Positions 11,061 through 21,390 of a stretch of DNA of 43,856 nt are shown piece after piece. This DNA is from Neoechinorhynchus agilis (taxonomy: Eukaryota > Acanthocephala). Below the pieces are notes generated by a model. It was not told the origin of the DNA, made no database searches, and was given only the letters and a program-made list of their open reading frames with translations. The first letter of the stretch is position 1; each line of letters begins with the position of its first letter. The stretch lies in assembly GCA_051530055.1 (NCBI GenBank), contig JBMGUZ010000018.1:1-43856 (forward strand). The letters are read 5' to 3'. The position numbers were made by a program, and so were the translations under genes.

Positions 11061-11329
11061 TCATTATCGATCAAGAATCATAATTAAATAGAAGGCATTT
11101 ATTGTTTTTTCAACTATGTTATGGATTATTTTCTTAAAACCATCGAGCAGCTTATAGAATCCGTTCCCACAAGAGAAAGGCAGCCTCTCCATTCGGAAAT
11201 CCAGTGCTCGCATAATATACAACAGAAGGATGTGCCGGAAAGACGTTATTAAAATTTTCCCACAAAATCTTGTAGGTAGAGCGATTTTGAATTTGCCCCT
11301 TACTTCATCACCTCCATGGGATCTTTGCA

Positions 11330-11640
11330 TTAAATTATCATAGGTAATTCCGACTTTTCCAGTTTTGTCAATCCTTCCTCCCGAATCTTCTCTGCCAGAA
11401 AAGCTATTACTGTATATGTTTGCTGTTTTGTAGAATTGAGTTTATACCGGCTGTAAACGCCATTGACTGGTTTGACAAAGACTTTAGCTAATTTTGCTAT
11501 GGCGTCAGAAAACGAAATTCCACTAGAGATCCGATCAAATAAGGAAGGAGAGGCAGTGGTGAGGAGGAGGTCTAGTTTATCTTCGTCATTTAGTGAGCCA
11601 GATCTTTTCAAGAATAAATCGAAACGGACGGCCTAGGGGC
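11330..11640 (-). mobile_element. LTR-retrotransposon gag relic
   Basis: The minus strand encodes a segment of about 93 residues with DKLDLLLTTASPSLFDRI, then a DAI motif and FVKPVNGVYSRYKLNSTKQQ. This pattern (LLL...SPS, a DAI helix, KP.N..Y.R..L...KQ) is typical of the Gag capsid region of Ty3/Gypsy-like elements in invertebrates. Only a gag fragment is visible. It is an isolated fossil; its link to the repeat pair at 11850-12545 is unproven. Confidence 0.6.
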
Positions 11641-11849
11641 TTGAGTGACAGCTCATTACTGCACCTCCTTCAAAAATGTAAGAATGGCCAACGCGCACTC
11701 ATTCATTAAACGATCAGTCAATGGACGTCAGTTCCTCGACAACGACGTCAACAAGCCATCCTGTGTGAGACGTTTGTTCAGCTCTGCCTCCGCTTGGCAC
11801 ATCAAGTAGCGCAACTAAGCTATGTCGCCTTTCCTCATGTTATTCGTCA

Positions 11850-12545
11850 AGACTTTAGCGGCGTCACTAAATGAAGAAGTTCTGGTTGTACGATGGTCAA
11901 ATATGTTTTTTCTTTGCTTCCGTTCGCCTACGCAAACTTTCTACGGTTTCAAGTCGGGCCTCCGCAAGAAGTTGACACACATCTCCCCTCCAGTGTCGCC
12001 GCACTAATCCATTGTGTCCTGAACGCGTGTAAGTCTTTTTGACTTGATTGCGGGAGCGAGTCGCTTGTTGCTTAAAAGAAGGTACTGGAGCAGCGCCGGG
12101 GCATCGCGTCTCGGCATCGTGAAGAATCCTGCCGAAGTAGGCTACCAGGATTCGTCTTTGGTCGGTCTGTGACGGGCTGCGCCGACTGCCAATTCCGAGG
12201 CATCAGTGACGATGGCGAGCGCTGCTCCTTGTTGAGGTGAGCAATGGTGGTTGCGTATCACGATGTGGTGCTGGGCCTGATGTCGAGCAACCGAGTTGAA
12301 CCTTTGGGTGATGACGGCCTGGTACTTGAGCTGTAGCCTGGCCAGGACGCTGACCAGGCCAGTCTCGTCGGGGGGTCACCAATTTAGCGGCGTCACTAAA
12401 TGAAGAAGTCCTTTATTATTGTTATCTACAATGGTCAAATATGTGTTGTCCTTCATTCTGTTCGCCAACACAAACCTACGATTGCACGCCGAGCATCCGG
12501 AAGAAGTTGCCACAAGACAAACACCATCTCGGCAAACCTTCCATG
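11850..12545 (-). mobile_element. Possible LTR-element remnant with a direct repeat pair
   Basis: Two similar segments start with TAGCGGCGTCACTAAATGAA, at about 11850-12000 and 12385-12545, and remain alignable for 120-150 bp with many changes. Immediately inside the right-hand segment, the minus strand reads TGGTGACCCCCCGACGAG, which looks like a tRNA primer-binding site next to a 5' LTR. The ~380 bp between is GC-rich, and its minus-strand translation contains VTDASELAVGA, reminiscent of Ty3/Gypsy pol. The arrangement fits an old, deleted, broken LTR element. The terminal dinucleotides are not clean, so the call is tentative. Confidence 0.4.
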
Positions 12546-12773
12546 CAGATACGTGGGTATATTCGGATGCTCGTGGTTCATCATGTAAGCCGGCAAGGGT
12601 GCAGATTCTTCAAGCCAAAAGTCGGCTACAGCGCTCTGGGTGCGTTGCATGCGAAGCTCGTTCGTCTCGACAAAATATAGCCAATAACCCGAAAGCATCC
12701 CTAATACCACGTTGGCCAGAGTATTGTTTCTCGCCGATTGAAGAATATGGACTAGCTGAGATAGCCAGAACCT

Positions 12774-13071
12774 TCAACTTTCGGCAAGTGAAAACTTTTT
12801 CAACAGTTTCTCGACCAACTTTCGGCTGCCCTCATAAGAACCTAAAAAGGCCGCAATCGCGAAATCATCTGTTTTACGGAATACCCAAAGTGCCGGAAGA
12901 TACAAGCAAGGAAGCTTGTCTTCATGCCTCATCCGACAGTTGGATATTCCCTTTGAGACACCTCCGTAATCGTCATCGATTTTCCTCAAAGAGTGTCGAT
13001 GTTTGAAGAAGGGCGCTGTACGCAACTTGTACAGCAATTTCGGAAGGAACAGGGCACAATGGAATCCATGC
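12774..13071 (-). mobile_element. LINE fragment related to the 5.3-9.8 kb element
   Basis: Minus-strand translation gives LYKLRTAPFFKH, then AAFLGSYEGS and LVEKLLKKF. These match LLYKVRTATFFKH, AFLGSFEGS and ILKEKF of the main LINE, from the thumb region after the RT core. The copy is diverged and truncated on both sides, with several frame changes. Its right edge at 13071 directly abuts duplicated block D2a and replaces the original start of gene X. Sequence from 12546 to 12773 is unassigned. Confidence 0.75.
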
Positions 13072-14102
13072 GGATTCTAGCGAGCCAAAATGCGACGAGC
13101 AAACCAACGCCAGGTGAGTTCCACAAAAACCTCATATCGATTCCATTATTTCAAATGAGTTTAGGAGTGTCATTTCCTTCAATGAATTCAACTCGAAGTA
13201 ACGAGCCAGTAAATCTTGATAGAATATTTGCCGGTTTGTTGAGAATGGCACCTTCGAACACTGCGGCGTCCGCATTGTCAGTGGCCGCAAACTTAGCAAA
13301 CGCCCAGCAACAGTGTTTCCGAATAACTTCCGAGCAGTCCAAGGAGCAAAAATCGGCCGAAACAAATCGAATGATTGGCGATACCAACCAAGAACTTGAA
13401 GATTTAATGCAATTCATAATTCAAAATGCCGATGCCATCGCTGAGAGTCGTCCGCCGCAAATCTTTCCGAGAATAAATGATAATAATCGAGTCGGCGTCA
13501 TCAGTCTCGAGATGGTAGATGAACGCCAAGATTCAGTCGGCAATCCTCAAGCTTTTCTTCCAAAAACATCGCAGCCAACAATGCCTTGGATTTGTGCAAA
13601 ATGCGGAACTTTCTTAACTTTATCGTGGCATAAATATAAAGGTTCGGTCTACAGCTTTTCATGCGCTGACTCGGTAGGATTTTCCGAATGGGAACCGGCC
13701 ATTCGCGAACTATTTGAAAAATTCCTGGATTCAGAATGGATTCGTCCTGTTCTCGATCCGGACCACAGCACAAACATTGACCAAAGAACTCAAATCTCAA
13801 CACCACGAAGATCGGCAAGGTCAGAGGAGGAACTCGAGATTGAAGACACAACAAAAATAAGTGAACCAACTCGGGAAAACATTCCATCGGTTCACAATTC
13901 GCCGGTTGAAAAATCATCTGACGTTTTTATCCATCAAACTGACCATCAAACGGAAACTAATTTGTTTCAGGCAAATGAAGGAGCCACCAATTCTCTTCCA
14001 CCAATAGAAATTGATAGCAGTACAAACAGAACAAAAGATAAAGAAGGAGAATCTCAATGTAGAGATAGTTCGTCTGCGAGCAATTTTGTAAGACGAGAGT
14101 AA
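12999..14102 (+). CDS. Gene X, copy A: uncharacterised protein
   Basis: The plus strand is open to TAA at 14102 and encodes a ~350-residue hydrophilic protein. Visible features are an Ala/Gln/Glu-rich helical segment (about 13250-13440), a possible zinc-binding pair WICAKCG with a later Cys (13590-13670), a conserved SEWEP..RELFEKFL segment and a Ser/Thr/Glu-rich tail. I recognise no family. The first ~70 bases of the open frame are LINE sequence, so the true start is likely lost or shifted: in-frame ATGs at 13059 and 13068 are usable, while copy B keeps an ATG just upstream in a different frame. AG|GTGAGT at about 13113 with an acceptor AG near 13160 suggests a ~50-bp intron. Copy B at 33.6 kb is a pseudogene. 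Confidence 0.5.
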   Translation: MFEEGRCTQLVQQFRKEQGTMESMRILASQNATSKPTPGEFHKNLISIPLFQMSLGVSFPSMNSTRSNEPVNLDRIFAGLLRMAPSNTAASALSVAANLANAQQQCFRITSEQSKEQKSAETNRMIGDTNQELEDLMQFIIQNADAIAESRPPQIFPRINDNNRVGVISLEMVDERQDSVGNPQAFLPKTSQPTMPWICAKCGTFLTLSWHKYKGSVYSFSCADSVGFSEWEPAIRELFEKFLDSEWIRPVLDPDHSTNIDQRTQISTPRRSARSEEELEIEDTTKISEPTRENIPSVHNSPVEKSSDVFIHQTDHQTETNLFQANEGATNSLPPIEIDSSTNRTKDKEGESQCRDSSSASNFVRRE

Positions 14103-14570
14103 TTTTGATAAATAAGTTTTTATTTGTACGTCTGCATTAAGTTATTTCCAAAATACGATATGGAACGGTTGTTAGAGTGAAATCAGAATTGTAAACTTTA
14201 AGCGATCCGGGCTTTGTAAATGTGTTCTTCACAATCCCGGATATAAAATATTTTATCGAGATTTTTCGAAAGATAAAGCCTCGCCAAGCGATGCAGAGCT
14301 CCATGAGGTTTGTCGCCTAACAACTTACAACAACAACAATAATAACGACGACAACAATTGCAAACAAATTAAATTCCTTTTTTATAGGAATTTTTGTGAC
14401 CACAAATAGCAAAGACGATTTTCGGCGTATTTTTTGGAAACCAATCTCAGGTTTTGTTTTTCAATTGAAACTTAGCCGGGCTGTGGTAATGATAAAGAAA
14501 ATCTTTATATTCGAGCTTTCGTCGTCTTGCTCGAAAATCTACAAAGGCTCATGGAGATGTAAAGTTTGCT
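13072..14570. repeat. Duplicated block D2a, copy A
   Basis: This block matches 33605-35060, with about 5-6% substitutions in the stretch I compared (around 13.74-13.87 kb), plus small indels. It carries gene X and its 3' flank. Its left edge coincides with the LINE fragment boundary. The match fades around the segment GCTAGCGACATCGAAGCC near 14570, beyond which this copy has ~5 kb, including the capping enzyme gene, that is absent from the other copy. Confidence 0.9.
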
Positions 14571-15574
14571 AGCGACATCGAAGCCGGGACTTTAGCAGTT
14601 CTTGGGCTTTTTTGAGATGATTTCCTTTCTCTACGGCCCGGAATGTAGGTTCCTTGGCGATTCCATTGCTGAAAAAATTAGATTTGCACTTTGTCGAAAC
14701 TTTGTTTACGAAATTAACTGAGAACGATATTTGGCCAATTGCAATCGCGATTTCGCTTGGATGGGCCGTTGATATGATAAAGAAAATCTTTAATTTCGAG
14801 CTTTCGCAGTCTTACGGCTGACGGGAAACGTTCGTAAACTCCTGAATCCGGACGCATAATCTATGCTATCTCCCGTACTTGAACCTTTAGAAAATAGCCG
14901 AAGAATCGAAGGATTCAATTTATTTTAAGATGAGCTTTCTAAAGACTATTTTCAAGTGCTGGATTTGTCCAAAAATTATCCAAAAAAGTGAATTATTGTG
15001 TTAAACGAAGAAGCAAACTGCGACTGTAGAGGTTTCTTTTTTTATAGATACCCATTTTCGTTAAACAGAATTGTTGAAAATTAATGATTTTTTCTTTGAA
15101 GGTTACTCATTTTTCAAAAACTCTTCGGTTGGTTTTAGAAATCACCTCTAACGAGGTTTTAAGACGATTAATTCTTTTTAGTGTGTCTTTAAAAGAAAAA
15201 TGTCAGGAAATCAAACGAACAACTAAACAAGAAGGTGGATGTTCGGAAATGTACCAATAATCCCCAATAACAAATCAATTAGTCCGTAACAATAACGACT
15301 GTCAATTGGTTTCAACTGAGTTACACTTTATCCCAGGAAACAAATTCTCTTTTTTCATAGCTTCCTGATTTCATTGTTCCACTCGCGCATTTTGTTGTCA
15401 TCTTTTTTAAACATTCTTCTTTAAATTGATTCAAGAAGTCGGCTAAAGGTTTGTTGGAATTCTACGAAAATAAATCGTTTAGTTCGTGTTCCCTTAGCCA
15501 CTTTACGGTCTCTCTTTATCTTATTAATTAGTTAAAATTAAAATATTTTAATTGGCGTTGATGAATTTCGATCT
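14103..15574. other. Non-coding stretch after gene X
   Basis: No gene is visible. Up to about 14570 it is the 3' flank shared with block D2a copy B. A ~45-bp direct repeat around GATAAAGAAAATCTTTA occurs at about 14490 and 14778. A small hairpin, AATTCC...GGAATT, lies near 14373-14393. The remainder is A/T-rich and unassigned. Confidence 0.5.
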
Positions 15575-16150
15575 TCATGAATTCATTGCGACTCCTCCAA
15601 AAGGATCCATTCCATTTGCGATCCAAACACGGCTCACGGAAAGGGCAAACTGAGATTGTACTTTAAAAGTAACAAAGCGGAACTGAGATCCATCGGCCTT
15701 GCATTTTACTTTAATCCGCTCAATCGCTAGATAAAAATAAAATGCTTTGAAGATATGTTCCCTGGTGGATTTTTCGGACGCGAATTGGATAAAAAATGGA
15801 TATTTTCGAAATATCTTTTGTTCGTTGACCACGGAGCGGATTTGAGTTCAAATTCGCGTTTTCCGTGCACTTCGGTGTAATATTTAACCAAAAATTCAAA
15901 TATAACATTCGGCTGAGCGTAAAAAACGAGGTCAATCGCAGACCGACGGAATGCCGCATTTTTGTTTGCAAAAATACTCAGCAAAGTGGCATGGAGATTG
16001 AGATTCCTGAACCTTTCACCGGATGCGAATAATGATGGTATTCTCGACGGAGAAAACTTTTTTATAGGTAATGAGCGTGTTTGTGAGACGCTGAGAAAGT
16101 CCCCGATACCGCCGTTGTCTTCTACCTTCATTTCCACGAATCCTGCTCAA
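15575..16150 (-). CDS. Unrecognised coding-like region, two overlapping frames
   Basis: Two minus-strand open stretches, 16137-15727 and 15832-15575, overlap in different frames. The first reads as a normal protein with a hydrophobic/aromatic segment (LVFYAQPNVIFEFLVKYY). The second has KIFRKYPFFIQF and ends FGGVAMNS. They look like two parts of one gene separated by a frame change or a short intron around 15.8 kb. A possible 3' splice acceptor, TTGAGCAG, precedes the first ATG near 16150. No family is recognised. It lies next to the capping gene on the same strand, about 700 bp downstream. Confidence 0.3.
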
Positions 16151-16640
16151 GAGTTGGCTACGATCTTTTACCGAATCTTCGAAATGTCTATTCTTGGTTC
16201 ACGCGTAAAGATTTTGTCAGAATTTTGTCAAATGCAATCCTTGCGCTTATTTTTAGTTGTTCTCTTGCGCGAATGATTAATTGCATTTGAATAAAGGCAT
16301 TGCGGTTTAAGGAACTTTGTCAAAGTTGTATAGATATTAAAAATCCTTTTTAAAAATTACCCGCTTACAGCAACATTTTCTAATTCCATCGATGAACTTC
16401 GTTTTTCACGTTGATTTTGGAGTTTTGTAATATAATTCTTAACTCTCAATATGAATTCTGATGGTGGTCGAGTCAAAAACGTATCGATGCTTAATTTTAA
16501 GAATCATTCATATTATTGATTTCAAGTTAAGTCTCCGCTGGATTTAATGAAAGTTCTGGACTTTTTATAAAAGCTAAAATGAATTTATTTGATTATTTCG
16601 CTACAACAGGAAAATTTAGCACCCGAACAAAAATCGATGG

Positions 16641-16709
16641 TTTATTGAAACCAATCAATAATAGCGAATATGTGTGTGAAAGCGTCAATCGCTCACAATA
16701 AACTTTATT
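16641..16709 (-). terminator. Candidate polyadenylation signals of the capping enzyme gene
   Basis: Two AATAAA hexamers on the minus strand (plus-strand TTTATT at 16704-16709 and 16641-16646) lie about 150 and 210 bases beyond the capping enzyme stop codon, a normal distance for a polyadenylation signal. The region is A/T-rich, so one may be chance. Confidence 0.4.
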
Positions 16710-16855
16710 TCAAGCTAACATCTCGCTTTATCTGTGATTCCAAGCTAAGAAACCCCAAGGATGTCTTCATCCCATTGTTGGAACCACAGAATACGCGAGG
16801 ATTCGTTAATCCCCGCTTTTCACTTGCCCCATTAAGCAATCCGATTCAGTTGAAC

Positions 16856-19108
16856 TCAATTTTCTCCTTGAAAATTGCCTGCATTCTCATCCAAGCGTTT
16901 CGCAGCTTCCTCGTCGACCCGATTATAGTCTTCCAAACTATGTATATAAAACAACTTAGGATCGATTGTTGTTATTGTCCTGAAAAGCAAATCCTCTGTA
17001 ACGGGCCTTTCAATACTTTCTTTGATCGCCATTGCAGTTTGGAAAGTATTGGCGATGTCTTTATCGTTTCTGACCCGAATCATCTTCCATTCACCTCCCT
17101 CGACAACGCATTCGATTATCTTTTCATTGCATTGAAACAATTGAGCCGTGAGTCGAATCCGGGCGAACGGTTCATTGTACTTTCTAACATACAGAAATCC
17201 ACCAGAACCGATTTTTCGCTTTTCCATCACGTGGCCAGGAATTACCAATTTGAAGTCGACCGAATTCAGTCGTGTAGGTTTATACTTTAGCAGCTCGTAA
17301 AATGTTCCAAAAATATAAGGCATATAAACGGGCTGAAATATAAGACCGTCTGTCTCATGAGGGAGTTCTCTTTTAAACTTCTCATTCAAAAGATGTTTAC
17401 TGTGTTTGAGGCCGTAAAAATCCTTTCTTCGAATCCCAAACGGTTCTCGACTTCGGTCTATCGCTCCGCATTCCATTGCACGATGACGAGGCAAAATAAT
17501 CTCTCTCAAAATGAGTTCCAAGCGTTTATCAAAGTCGAGTTCTTTACCGGCAGGATGCCCGTTGAATGCCAAGACGTCGAATATAAGAAATCGAGGAATC
17601 CGTTTGCCTTCAACTACATCTTCAACCATCTCTCCATCAAGTAAAGTCTGACGAAGATGATCTTTGGTGCCGCGTTTCGTCACAAACGTCAGGTTTCTCA
17701 CTTTAAAGATTGAATTGCGCCGGTCAATCATATAAATTTCGTTTTTCGCTCGAATTAAACACAAATACCGGGTTCCGTCATCCTTCCAGCTTACGCGATA
17801 ATCCAACTGCCGCAATGTTTGGATATTATTGAGTGTCATTGATACCGGCTGGCTACCGATGAATCCTCTTCCATGACTTTCTGGACAAAGGTCCTTTATA
17901 TTTTGTCGAATTTCGTTGATTTTTCTTCGATCTCTGTCGTATCTTAGTCGATAGATGAACGGAACATCTACCGAGAAGCCCTCTGATAAACCTGTTGGTT
18001 GGTTTACTTCCTCATTCGAACTATCCAGAATGGAAGGATTTGGGTTTTCCGTTAGCGCGTCGATTTTCCTTTTTGATTTAAAATCTGCCGACTTTGGGTC
18101 AACTGCAACCCTTTTTCTACGTGGACTTTGTTCCCGGGTTTCCGAGTCCGTTGTTTGCGCCATTTGATTCGATCTTTTACGAAAACCGATGTCTTCATTT
18201 GATCTTTTTCTCGATTTCATGTGTTCATCCTCCTCTTTAATTATTTGAGTCTTGAGCGAAGCATTTAACTCAGTTTGATGATCAGCGGACGATTGCGAAA
18301 CTCTTCGCTTCGACCGAATGCTGTGCTCGTCCGAATCACTTATGGATCGTTTTCGTCCACCAGCGATCTTCTTTCTCTTAATATCGGCGATATCGATTAC
18401 GTCGTTTGCTTCTTGCTTTGATCCATAATTTGTACTGGTTTCCATACTCACGGCTGCTGTCGAATTCTTGGTGGATGCCGGATCCTTGGTATCAATTTTG
18501 CGCTTTAATAGCACGCCGGTTCGCCAACTCGAGTACCGTAATCTCAATCCGTGAATAACTCGAGGAGCTTGAATTCCTGGGGCACGACATCTCCGAAATT
18601 CCGCTATGGCACTTCTCAATTTCATTTTCTTCTTTTCAATCAGATAAGAAGAAATAAGAAAACCGGATTGATTGTATCCGCGTGTACAATGAACCGCGAT
18701 GACTGAATTCGGTTTCGATTCCAGAAGGCTATCACAAATCTCCATAAATCTGTTTTTGATTTCCTTTCTCGGATAATCCTTGTGTTCGTCGCAGGGCAGA
18801 CAATAGTGCAATACATTGAAATGATCTGTGAATTCTTTGCTTTGATAATATTCTTCGTTATTGATAAGGCTAATGATCCCGGCAATAGATCGATTTTCGG
18901 CAATTTGGTGCATCCGGTTAATAGCAATCGCAGGAGTGAATCGTTTTGCCTCTGGAATGAGCGAATCGTATTGTGACGATAAAGGAGTCTTGCAAACGAT
19001 AAAGCGGTCATTAATGAGATACGAACTCATCGGTGCTGTATTTAACCACTGATTAGGAATTCGTAGAATTGATTTTGGTTGAGTGATCGGGTTTTTTTCC
19101 GAAGTCAT
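16856..19108 (-). CDS. Bifunctional mRNA capping enzyme (RNA 5'-triphosphatase + guanylyltransferase)
   Basis: A single uninterrupted 750-codon frame encodes the metazoan fused capping enzyme, which acts in the nucleus on nascent Pol II transcripts. The N-terminal domain (about 25-200) is the cysteine-phosphatase-type RNA triphosphatase with P-loop HCTRGYNQSGF at 140-150 and Cys141. Position 147, normally the phosphate-binding Arg of the Cys-x5-Arg loop, is Gln (codon CAA). A basic Ser/Lys-rich linker of about 170 residues (202-370) is far longer than usual. The guanylyltransferase domain looks complete: motif I KDDGTR with Lys442, LLDGEMV (489-495), FLIFDVLAFNG (507-517), ETDGLIF (585-591), LLKYKP..NSVDFKL (606-621), and W674 with RVRNDK (678-683). 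The ATG at 19108 gives a full-length N-terminus. No intron is seen. The gene lies in sequence missing from the other D2 arm. Confidence 0.95.
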   Translation of the reverse strand: MTSEKNPITQPKSILRIPNQWLNTAPMSSYLINDRFIVCKTPLSSQYDSLIPEAKRFTPAIAINRMHQIAENRSIAGIISLINNEEYYQSKEFTDHFNVLHYCLPCDEHKDYPRKEIKNRFMEICDSLLESKPNSVIAVHCTRGYNQSGFLISSYLIEKKKMKLRSAIAEFRRCRAPGIQAPRVIHGLRLRYSSWRTGVLLKRKIDTKDPASTKNSTAAVSMETSTNYGSKQEANDVIDIADIKRKKIAGGRKRSISDSDEHSIRSKRRVSQSSADHQTELNASLKTQIIKEEDEHMKSRKRSNEDIGFRKRSNQMAQTTDSETREQSPRRKRVAVDPKSADFKSKRKIDALTENPNPSILDSSNEEVNQPTGLSEGFSVDVPFIYRLRYDRDRRKINEIRQNIKDLCPESHGRGFIGSQPVSMTLNNIQTLRQLDYRVSWKDDGTRYLCLIRAKNEIYMIDRRNSIFKVRNLTFVTKRGTKDHLRQTLLDGEMVEDVVEGKRIPRFLIFDVLAFNGHPAGKELDFDKRLELILREIILPRHRAMECGAIDRSREPFGIRRKDFYGLKHSKHLLNEKFKRELPHETDGLIFQPVYMPYIFGTFYELLKYKPTRLNSVDFKLVIPGHVMEKRKIGSGGFLYVRKYNEPFARIRLTAQLFQCNEKIIECVVEGGEWKMIRVRNDKDIANTFQTAMAIKESIERPVTEDLLFRTITTIDPKLFYIHSLEDYNRVDEEAAKRLDENAGNFQGEN

Positions 19109-19521
19109 TCTTGATGATTGATAGATATCGTAGACTATTTTTGAGGATTATAAGATCGTTTCGCTTTACTTGGTCGTTTTTGAAAAGGTTATCTCGGATT
19201 GCAAATAAGCAAACATGACGTAAATATTGATTTTGGACTCACAAATATTGAAAGAGTATTGTTATTTGGATATTAAGCGTTGAGTCACATGAAAGGCTTT
19301 CTATTATCATTGCTTTGACTCAGTTTAAGAAAACAGCAAATTTTTGGATTTAAGACTTTAACAGAAATTAAGCCCGCATTTTCCAATGAGGACGATGTCT
19401 CTGGCCGAATTCGATGATAACGAGCAATTCTTTAGATTTTATTCAAATAACAAATCACTTAAAAAATGCGTATCATTTGAATAACACGAATTCAGGTTTT
19501 GAAAGGCCTTAAAGATCTCAT
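19109..19521. other. Upstream region of the capping enzyme gene
   Basis: A/T-rich sequence between the capping enzyme start and block D2b. It presumably holds the promoter, but I see no clear TATA box, initiator or other motif, and no ORF worth reporting. Confidence 0.4.
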
Positions 19522-21390
19522 TTGTTAGACCCAGCGAATGTATAGCGCCCAGCAGATTTGCTGAACAAAGAATCTTAGGACTTATCATCCCGGGTAATCG
19601 TGATAGCCACAATCAACTCACAAAAAGGAGGATGATCGCCTACTGGCAAGGATTTATGAACTTGTTGCGGAATCTAGGCAGCTAAATTTTCTTTAACAGG
19701 AAAACCAACTTATTTTAGACTCTTTTAAACCTTTTGTAATGCCAACAAATGTAAAAGTGGCCAGCGAACGATTAGTGATTGTAATGCCGACACTAAGTTC
19801 ATCGATAAGCGACGTATTGAAATTAAAAAAAGAAGCTCCTTCGAAGGGAAGATCAATTGAAAGGATTTAAATAGACTTGTCGAATACATGGAAGAGTGGT
19901 CGAAAATCCATCACAGAAGGTAATCGTAAGCCGTCTTTGAAAGGAAAGAGATCCCCGGCGCATTTGGTTGGGCGTTAATTCCTGTGTTTTTCGATAAAGT
20001 TGGATATTCTAACATCAAGACTCTATTTGTCCTCTAAATCTATAGAATGCTTTAATCGATGTCTTATTAATGATTTTGATTTAATCGCATCCTTATCTTT
20101 GCAGCAGTTCGATCTTTTAGTGAAGAATTCAACCTCGAACACATGACGGTCTCCAAGTCTGCTCATTTTTTGTTTCTAATTCCTATAAACGATTCAATAA
20201 GGATAAAATCCAACGGCAAATTGGAATCTTCGTAAGGGCGACCACTTCTCCGATGGGTTCTGGAGGGTGATTACGAACAAGAAACCGTATCTTCTTCTAA
20301 TGTGGCAGCCGGCTAACGAAGCCGTGGAATAAATTTCTTATCAAGTTCTGTGAATTTCTATTAAAACCTTTCCCTTTTATTAGAATGTCGCATGTTCATT
20401 ACAATAAAATTCGGTAGCACGTTCATTCGAAAGCAACGCTTTAGGACGATTTCAGCATCTCCTGATTCTCAGTGTATTTGATCATTTCGAAGAAAATCGG
20501 CTTGCTCAATTGAATTTTGATCAGTCGGTGGATTGTCCACTGATTTCTCAACCGCTTGTTATCTTTTTCGAATTTATCCAAATTAAGCAACTGAAAACAA
20601 ATGCGGCTACAAAATACTAATTAAATAGCCCGTGAGATTTTCAGGTTTAAAGGAAATTTCAGTTCAATTCTTCCTTTGGGAGCATCGAGTCCAGTTAGAC
20701 AAAATGCGAACATCGAATAAATAAAATGACTTTATATTTGAATTCCCGTCACTTAAACGCAATGGGTTTTTAGCGTTTCAATTTTTAGGCCGTGAATCGA
20801 TATTTCTGATTGAAAAATAACGATTTTTTGTATATTGCCACCTTAAAGTTTGTAAATTTTCATTCGAAGAAGCTTAAAACTGTCCGTCGGTACAATAATA
20901 AACATTTTCTATTCAGCACTTTAGAAAACCCAATAAAATCGCTTTAAACCTAAGACTTTGAGCAAACAAACAAAATGACTACTTTTCCCGAATTGATTTA
21001 TCGATAAAGTCGACTAAAAATTTTAAATGTGCGCCGAATAATAAAACGGACCCGAATTCTGTCGTTTTTTCGTAACTTCCAAAACGCCGTCCGCTTTCTA
21101 AAGCGCTGCACCCGCGTTCCTCGCGTCGTTCTGTTTTGTTCTCCGGTGAATCGAGCGACTTTGGCGATGGTGGAAAATTGTTTACGTTCGTACCGAGGAC
21201 GAATGGAAGCGTCTCAATGCAAGTGAGTAATATTTTGAAATTGTGGGAAATCTCTGTTTTTTCTTTGCCTGTTCCACTGCTCAGGATCTATTTTTCCCCC
21301 GAGGTTGGCGTGTCCTCCCAGCTTTCGCGCTAGAAAGAATGGATTTCCCATCCTGCCGCACACAGCCTTCTCGGTCAACATTTAAAGCTT
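19522..21390. repeat. Duplicated block D2b, copy A
   Basis: This block matches 35200-37048 with only a handful of substitutions over ~1.85 kb, plus two clear length differences (9 bp near 19573, 41 bp near 20170). That is about ten times less divergence than block D2a. It contains a candidate 3' exon at its left end, ~1.4 kb without a visible gene (19690-21130), and a candidate two-exon gene at its right end. At 21390 it abuts a virus-like relic. Confidence 0.95.
19529..19685 (+). CDS. Candidate 3'-terminal exon, copy A
   Basis: After a possible acceptor (TTTGTTAG at 19521-19528) the plus strand is open for about 50 codons to TAA at 19683. It includes RPSECIAPSRF, LIIPGNRDSHNQL and MIAYWQGFMNLL. 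The other copy (35206-35371) keeps the frame despite a 9-bp length difference, which is consistent with a coding sequence. The upstream exons are not found, and I recognise no family. It may be the tail of a gene broken by the rearrangement. Confidence 0.3.

Noticed and set aside
16670-17290. 206-codon plus-strand ORF
   Set aside because: It is antisense to the conserved C-terminal domain of the capping enzyme and has no recognisable features.
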